Positions 6,096 through 9,441 of a stretch of DNA of 9,441 nucleotides are shown here, in pieces. The stretch lies in NCBI GenBank assembly GCA_025353235.1, contig JANXQZ010000810.1, forward strand, positions 1 to 9,441, written 5' to 3'. The translations under genes were made by a program, and so were the position numbers. Positions within the stretch are counted from its first letter, which is position 1; every line of letters begins with the position of its first letter. This DNA comes from Bryobacterales bacterium. Lineage in GTDB: Bacteria > Acidobacteriota > Terriglobia > Bryobacterales > Bryobacteraceae. The notes under the pieces are model-generated. The model ran no database searches, was not told where the DNA came from, and saw only the letters and a program-made list of their open reading frames with translations.

Positions 6096-6953
6096 CTACA
6101 CTTCGGCGACGACCGGATTCCGCAGTTCCCCCAAGCCTTCGATGCTGACGGTCACGTTGTCACCCGCTTTCAAATAGCGCGGCGGCTTGCGCGCGAATCC
6201 GACCCCGGACGGCGTCCCTGTGGAGACCACGTCGCCAGGCTCAAGCGTGACGACGCTGGAGAGAAAGGCAACCAGATCCGGTATCTTGAAGATCAATTCG
6301 CGCGTATTGGAATTCTGCAGAGTCTCACGGTCGATATCCAAGCTGATCTTAAGGTTGTGAGGGTCTGCTACTTCGTCGGTAGTGACGAGATACGGACCCA
6401 TAGGAGCGAACGTATCGAAGGACTTGCCCATCACCCATTGGGAGGTGGCCAGTTGAACGTCGCGGGCGCTGACGTCGTTCACGATCGTGTAGCCGAACAC
6501 GTGGTCCTTCCAATTTTCAGCCGCGATGTGGCGGCCTCCAGTGCCAATGACAAACGCCAACTCCGCCTCATAATCGGGCTGGCTGGAGTTTTTCGGAAGA
6601 ACAATGTTTGCCCCGGGTCCGATAACGCAACTTGGAAACTTCGTGAAAATCGTGGGCACGGTAGGAATCGCCATGTTTGACTCGAGCGCGTGGTCGCGGT
6701 AATTCAGGCCGACACAGATGAATTTAGGAGGCCGAGGTACTGGGGCCAAAATCTTGATCGAGGGGAGGGCGAAAACGGCATCGGCGGGTGGCTGGTAGAT
6801 CCAGTTCTCCACCTTGGCCCTCGCCGGCGCGCCGCCCGCTAGCACGCTTAGCATATCGGAAAAGCCTGCCCCGGTGAGAGAAACCACATCTTCGCCTAAC
6901 AGCACTCCCGGCTCCGGTGTTCCGCCGGGACGTTGAAAAGTAAGGAATTTCAT
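6096..6953 (-). CDS. Fumarylacetoacetate hydrolase (FAH) family protein
   Basis: A 285-residue enzyme with a short N-terminal domain (1-70) and the FAH fold after PVPRPPKFICVGLNYRDHA (71-89). Metal ligands expected for the family are Glu129 and Glu131 in DYEAELAFVIG and Asp160 in VNDVSARD; GKSFDTFAPMGP (176-187) and STGTPSGVG (244-252) are further family hallmarks. Members hydrolyse or isomerise acylpyruvate-like substrates in aromatic acid breakdown (hydroxyhepta-dienedioate, fumarylpyruvate) or in non-phosphorylated sugar acid pathways (2,4-diketo-3-deoxy acids). Being the first gene of an operon with a uronate lyase favours the sugar acid role, which is inference. ATG 6951-6953 (MKFLTFQRPG) is preferred to the TTG at 6971, which would add six residues. 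No strong Shine-Dalgarno precedes it. Confidence 0.88.
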   Translation of the reverse strand: MKFLTFQRPGGTPEPGVLLGEDVVSLTGAGFSDMLSVLAGGAPARAKVENWIYQPPADAVFALPSIKILAPVPRPPKFICVGLNYRDHALESNMAIPTVPTIFTKFPSCVIGPGANIVLPKNSSQPDYEAELAFVIGTGGRHIAAENWKDHVFGYTIVNDVSARDVQLATSQWVMGKSFDTFAPMGPYLVTTDEVADPHNLKISLDIDRETLQNSNTRELIFKIPDLVAFLSSVVTLEPGDVVSTGTPSGVGFARKPPRYLKAGDNVTVSIEGLGELRNPVVAEV

Positions 6954-7032
6954 GTTTGGTCCGAATAGCAATTATTCCACAGAGATGAGGGGTGGGCTTT
7001 TCACGATAATATGAAGGAGGACTCTCGCATGC
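6954..7032. promoter_or_regulatory. Divergent promoter region between catabolic and polysaccharide operons
   Basis: This 79-base gap must hold the starts of both operons. Reading leftwards, AATAAT (6976 to 6971) is a 5-of-6 match to a -10 box, about 17 bases before the FAH ATG. Reading rightwards, GATAAT (7005-7010) is a 5-of-6 match, just before the deacetylase ribosome-binding site. No -35 box is convincing for either. The two predicted start sites are close enough for one bound regulator to affect both directions. Confidence 0.35.
7014..7020 (+). promoter_or_regulatory. Shine-Dalgarno AAGGAGG before the deacetylase gene
   Basis: AAGGAGG is close to a full anti-16S match and is the strongest ribosome-binding site used by a large gene here. 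It is 8 bases before an ATG at 7029, which opens only a four-codon reading frame up to the TAG at 7044, and 12 bases before the in-frame ATG at 7033. A second mini-frame (7011-7046, 11 codons) also overlaps the start. The deacetylase frame must therefore use 7033 or the ATG at 7051. Confidence 0.5.
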
Positions 7033-7896
7033 ATGCCAGCGGATAGCATAATGTCGGTCGACGTGGAAGATTATTTCCACGTGGAGGCCTTTTCCGGCGT
7101 CGTTGCACGCGATCAGTGGTCAAGTTTTCCCTCGCGGGTAGAGGTGAACACCCTCCGCATTCTGGACCTCTTCGATGAAACCAGCGTGAAGGGGACTTTT
7201 TTCGTGTTGGGTTGGGTGGCGGAGCGGTTTCCACGCCTGGTACGGCAAATCGCAGATCGCGGCCACGAGCTCGCGAGCCACTCCTACTGGCATCGTTTGG
7301 TTTATTCCCTAACGCCCGAGGAGTTTCGTGCCGATACAATCTTAGCGAGGGATTCTATTGAGCAGGCGTCGGGAAAAGCGGTGGATGGATATCGGGCACC
7401 CAGTTTTTCGATCGTTTCAAGATCGGCTTGGGCGCTGGACATTCTCGCCGAAACAGGGATTCGCTATGACTCAAGCGTGTTCCCTGTGAGACACGATACC
7501 TACGGAGTGCCAAGTGCACCCAGGGGACCTTTTCAGGTAATGACGGGCTCGGGTCCGATCGTCGAAGCACCCATGACCACGTTCAGAATCGGTTACGGTC
7601 CGAATCTGCCGCTTGGCGGGGGCGGTTATCTCCGAATGCTGCCAAGTTGGTACACTCGGTATGGACTCAAGCAGTTGGCGAAAGAAGGCTTGCCGGTAAT
7701 CTGTTATATTCACCCGTGGGAATTGGACCCGGAGCAGCCGCGTATTCAGGTAGGCTTGAAATCCCGTTTAAGGCACTATACCAATCTCGCCAAGACGGCG
7801 GGCCGCTTGCGGGAACTGATCGCCGCTCGCCAGTTCACCAGCTTTCGCGACAGCGATCTGGTGAACGCAAGCCAATTGCAGACAATAAAACTATGA
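7033..7896 (+). CDS. XrtA/PEP-CTERM-type polysaccharide deacetylase
   Basis: A 287-residue NodB-domain carbohydrate esterase (CE4) of the subtype found beside exosortase (XrtA) exopolysaccharide loci. It removes N- or O-acetyl groups from a polysaccharide or lipid-linked intermediate. The start SVDVEDYFHVEAF (8-20) is the hallmark of this subtype, with Asp10/Asp13 as catalytic base and metal ligand. HSYWH (83-87) supplies the two metal histidines, RAPSFS (121-126) and DSSVFP (146-151) are the next CE4 motifs, and CYIHPWELDPEQPR (224-237) carries the last catalytic histidine. Full length, no signal peptide or membrane helix, so cytoplasmic or recruited to the membrane. First gene of the operon: its TGA overlaps the methyltransferase ATG as ATGA. 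MPADSIMSVD allows starts at residue 1 or 7. The exosortase itself is outside the window. Confidence 0.92.
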   Translation: MPADSIMSVDVEDYFHVEAFSGVVARDQWSSFPSRVEVNTLRILDLFDETSVKGTFFVLGWVAERFPRLVRQIADRGHELASHSYWHRLVYSLTPEEFRADTILARDSIEQASGKAVDGYRAPSFSIVSRSAWALDILAETGIRYDSSVFPVRHDTYGVPSAPRGPFQVMTGSGPIVEAPMTTFRIGYGPNLPLGGGGYLRMLPSWYTRYGLKQLAKEGLPVICYIHPWELDPEQPRIQVGLKSRLRHYTNLAKTAGRLRELIAARQFTSFRDSDLVNASQLQTIKL

Positions 7897-8549
7897 AAGA
7901 CAACATGCCGCAGGTCGCCCGATTCTGGAATGATATTGCCGGCGACTTCGATAAGATCTATACCGGGAACAAGAGCGGTATTGGGCGGGCTCTCGATAAG
8001 TGGCTTCGCAAGGACATATACCAGCGGTTTGACTGGGTGATGCAGAAGTCCGGCGATGTGCGCGGGAAGCAGATCTGCGATATTGGCTGCGGATCCGGCC
8101 GGTTCGTAACTGAGTTTGCCAAGAACGGGGCGGCCCACGTGACCGGCGTGGACGTAGCGCCTGCGATGCTGAAGCTCGCCAAGAATTTGGTCACCCAGGA
8201 CGGCGTGCAGGGGGTCTGCGATTTCGTCGAGACGGATGTATTGAACTGGAAGACGGATCAGAAGTTCGATACAACCATAGCGATTGGATTCTGGGATTAC
8301 ATTACGGAGCCGCCGGAGCGCCTTCGGAACATTCGATCGATTACGACTGGCCAGTTTTTATCAGCCTGGCCGCGGTTCTGGACTTGGCGGATGCCTGTAA
8401 GAAAGGTGCGTTTGCAGTACATTCAGGGCTGTCCGGTGTATTTCTTCCGTAAGCCGCAGGTGATCAAAATGATTCAGGACGCGGGCTTCCGGGTTGAGAG
8501 TTGCGAGGTGGTGGGCAAGCTGTTCTGTGTGGACGCGCGTCCGATCTAG
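7893..8549 (+). CDS. Class I SAM-dependent methyltransferase of a polysaccharide operon
   Basis: A 218-residue cytoplasmic methyltransferase. SAM motif I is ICDIGCGSGRF (61-71), followed by VTGVDVAPAML (83-93) with the ribose-binding acidic residue Asp87, and motif II-like FDTTIAIGFWDYI (125-137). The C-terminal part (about 155-218) has SAWPRFWTWRMPVRKVR (157-173), an aromatic and basic segment that may touch the acceptor. The frame is open back to 7647 inside the deacetylase gene, but ATG 7893 in the ATGA overlap gives the normal methyltransferase N-terminus (VARFWNDIAGDFDKIY). The acceptor is unknown; its place between a deacetylase and a glycosyltransferase suggests O-methylation of a sugar in the polymer or its precursor, though a lipid or protein target cannot be excluded. 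Confidence 0.88.
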   Translation: MKDNMPQVARFWNDIAGDFDKIYTGNKSGIGRALDKWLRKDIYQRFDWVMQKSGDVRGKQICDIGCGSGRFVTEFAKNGAAHVTGVDVAPAMLKLAKNLVTQDGVQGVCDFVETDVLNWKTDQKFDTTIAIGFWDYITEPPERLRNIRSITTGQFLSAWPRFWTWRMPVRKVRLQYIQGCPVYFFRKPQVIKMIQDAGFRVESCEVVGKLFCVDARPI

Positions 8550-9441
8550 ATGCTGGTCGAGATCGTCTTTTGGGCTGGGTTGGCGCTCCCCATTTACGCT
8601 TACCTGGGTTATCCCCTCGTGCTGGTTATCCTGCGCCGATTTATCCACCGCCCGGTCCGGAAAGCGCCGTTCACGCCATTTATCTCGATTCTGATACCGG
8701 CCTACAATGAGGCCGAGATGATCGGACAAAAAATCCAGAACTGCCTAGACCTCGATTATCCGCCCAAACAGATGGAGATCGTAATCGCTTGCGACGGACC
8801 TACGGACGGGACTACGGCGATTGCCAAGAGCTTCGAGGATGGAAAGCGAGTCCGGGTGCTGGACTATCCGGTGAACCGGGGCAAGATCGCGATTTTGAAC
8901 GATGGCGTTCAGGCTTTGAAAGGCGAGATCATCGTCTTTTCGGACGCAGCCGCCCTGCTTTACCGAGACTCGGTTCGCAAACTGGTGATGAATTTCGCTG
9001 ATCCGCAAGTTGGGGCGGTAAGCGGGAAGTACACGGTGGTCAAGGCGGACGAAGTCGATGTGGGAAAGTCCGAGGATGTTTACTGGAAGTACGAGACTTT
9101 CCTGAAGGTTCAGGAATCGGAGTTGTCGTCCAACCTGGGGGCGCACGGGCATCTGCACGCCATCCGAAAAGAGCTATACCCGTACCCTCCTCCGGGCACG
9201 ATTAATGACGACTACGTTATTCCAGTCTCGGTGCTGGCGAAAGGATATCGGGCTGTGTATGAGCCGGCGGCTATCGTGTTCGAGGAAGCCCGCGAAATGA
9301 GCGGCTTCGGCCGGCGAGTGCGCATCATGGCCGGCAATCTACAACAATTGCGGGAGATCAAGGGCGTGATCCGCCCGTTCCTCCCTTTGCCCTTGTTCTT
9401 CTTCCTTTCTCATAAGGTCAGCCGACTTCTGGTTCCGTTCG
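8550..9441 (+). CDS. Membrane-associated GT2 glycosyltransferase (3' end outside window)
   Basis: At least 297 residues; the frame is still open at the window edge. An N-terminal hydrophobic segment (about 4-29) precedes a GT2 domain: ISILIPAYNEAEMI (45-58), the UDP-sugar aspartate in IACDGPTDGT (79-88), VNRGKIAILNDGVQAL (108-123), FSDAAALL (130-137) where a D-x-D/N metal motif is expected, a TED-like NDDYVIP (219-225), then a hydrophobic start (about 276-297) of a second membrane region. It resembles processive or beta-glycosyltransferases of the cellulose synthase/IcaA type used in exopolysaccharide loci. QQLRE (265-269) is the nearest thing to QxxRW and lacks the Trp. The ATG begins on the base after the methyltransferase TAG, so translation is probably coupled. 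No ribosome-binding site is needed or evident. Confidence 0.9.
   Translation, partial: MLVEIVFWAGLALPIYAYLGYPLVLVILRRFIHRPVRKAPFTPFISILIPAYNEAEMIGQKIQNCLDLDYPPKQMEIVIACDGPTDGTTAIAKSFEDGKRVRVLDYPVNRGKIAILNDGVQALKGEIIVFSDAAALLYRDSVRKLVMNFADPQVGAVSGKYTVVKADEVDVGKSEDVYWKYETFLKVQESELSSNLGAHGHLHAIRKELYPYPPPGTINDDYVIPVSVLAKGYRAVYEPAAIVFEEAREMSGFGRRVRIMAGNLQQLREIKGVIRPFLPLPLFFFLSHKVSRLLVPF

Noticed and set aside
6033..6680. 215-codon + strand open frame
   Set aside because: Opposite-strand shadow of the FAH gene, which has all family motifs.
7647..7892. Upstream extension of the methyltransferase frame
   Set aside because: It lies inside the well-supported deacetylase gene in another frame; the ATGA overlap gives the natural start at 7893.
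1..9441. tRNA, rRNA, CRISPR array, insertion sequence or phage attachment site
   Set aside because: Reading by eye showed no cloverleaf-like T-arm sequence, no regularly spaced repeats, no transposase motifs and no terminal inverted repeats; coding genes fill nearly all of the window.

Overview
The window carries ten protein-coding genes or gene fragments and no RNA gene, transposon or CRISPR. The DNA is GC-rich, with GC-biased third codon positions. The mix of families (16S rRNA methyltransferase RsmG, NagB-II/GlmS-like SIS protein, cytoplasmic clan GH-A hydrolase, YegD-like Hsp70, oligogalacturonate-lyase-like propeller, FAH hydrolase, exosortase-type polysaccharide deacetylase with a methyltransferase and a GT2) fits a soil Acidobacteriota chromosome of the Solibacter/Bryobacter type. 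That placement is inferred from gene content and protein style, not from a search.

Left part (1-3581, mostly + strand): the Lys/Asp/Glu-rich tail of an unknown gene, then rsmG, a 65-codon unknown gene on the opposite strand meeting rsmG tail to tail, a SIS-domain sugar-phosphate enzyme whose real start is 995, and a clan GH-A glycoside hydrolase. The hydrolase and the next gene, on the opposite strand, overlap at their 3' ends by 21 bases.

Middle part (3561-6953, - strand): a substrate-domain-less Hsp70 with a TTG start, a 119-base gap with two inverted repeats and a candidate 20-codon ORF, and a tight two-gene operon (FAH-family hydrolase, then a PL22-like oligogalacturonate lyase, 10 bases apart). 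The pair points to breakdown of pectin fragments or other uronate sugars in the cytoplasm.

Right part (7033-9441, + strand): a divergent intergenic region of 79 bases separates the catabolic operon from an exopolysaccharide operon. Its genes are an XrtA/PEP-CTERM-type polysaccharide deacetylase, a SAM methyltransferase (4-base ATGA overlap) and a membrane-associated GT2 glycosyltransferase that starts on the base after the methyltransferase stop codon and runs off the window. These three genes are packed as a translationally coupled unit and probably build or modify an exported polysaccharide.

I see no clearly new multi-gene system. The points most worth checking are the small gene at 730-927, the compact non-coding/small-ORF region at 4863-4981, the probable leaderless start of the SIS gene, and the lyase/FAH pairing.
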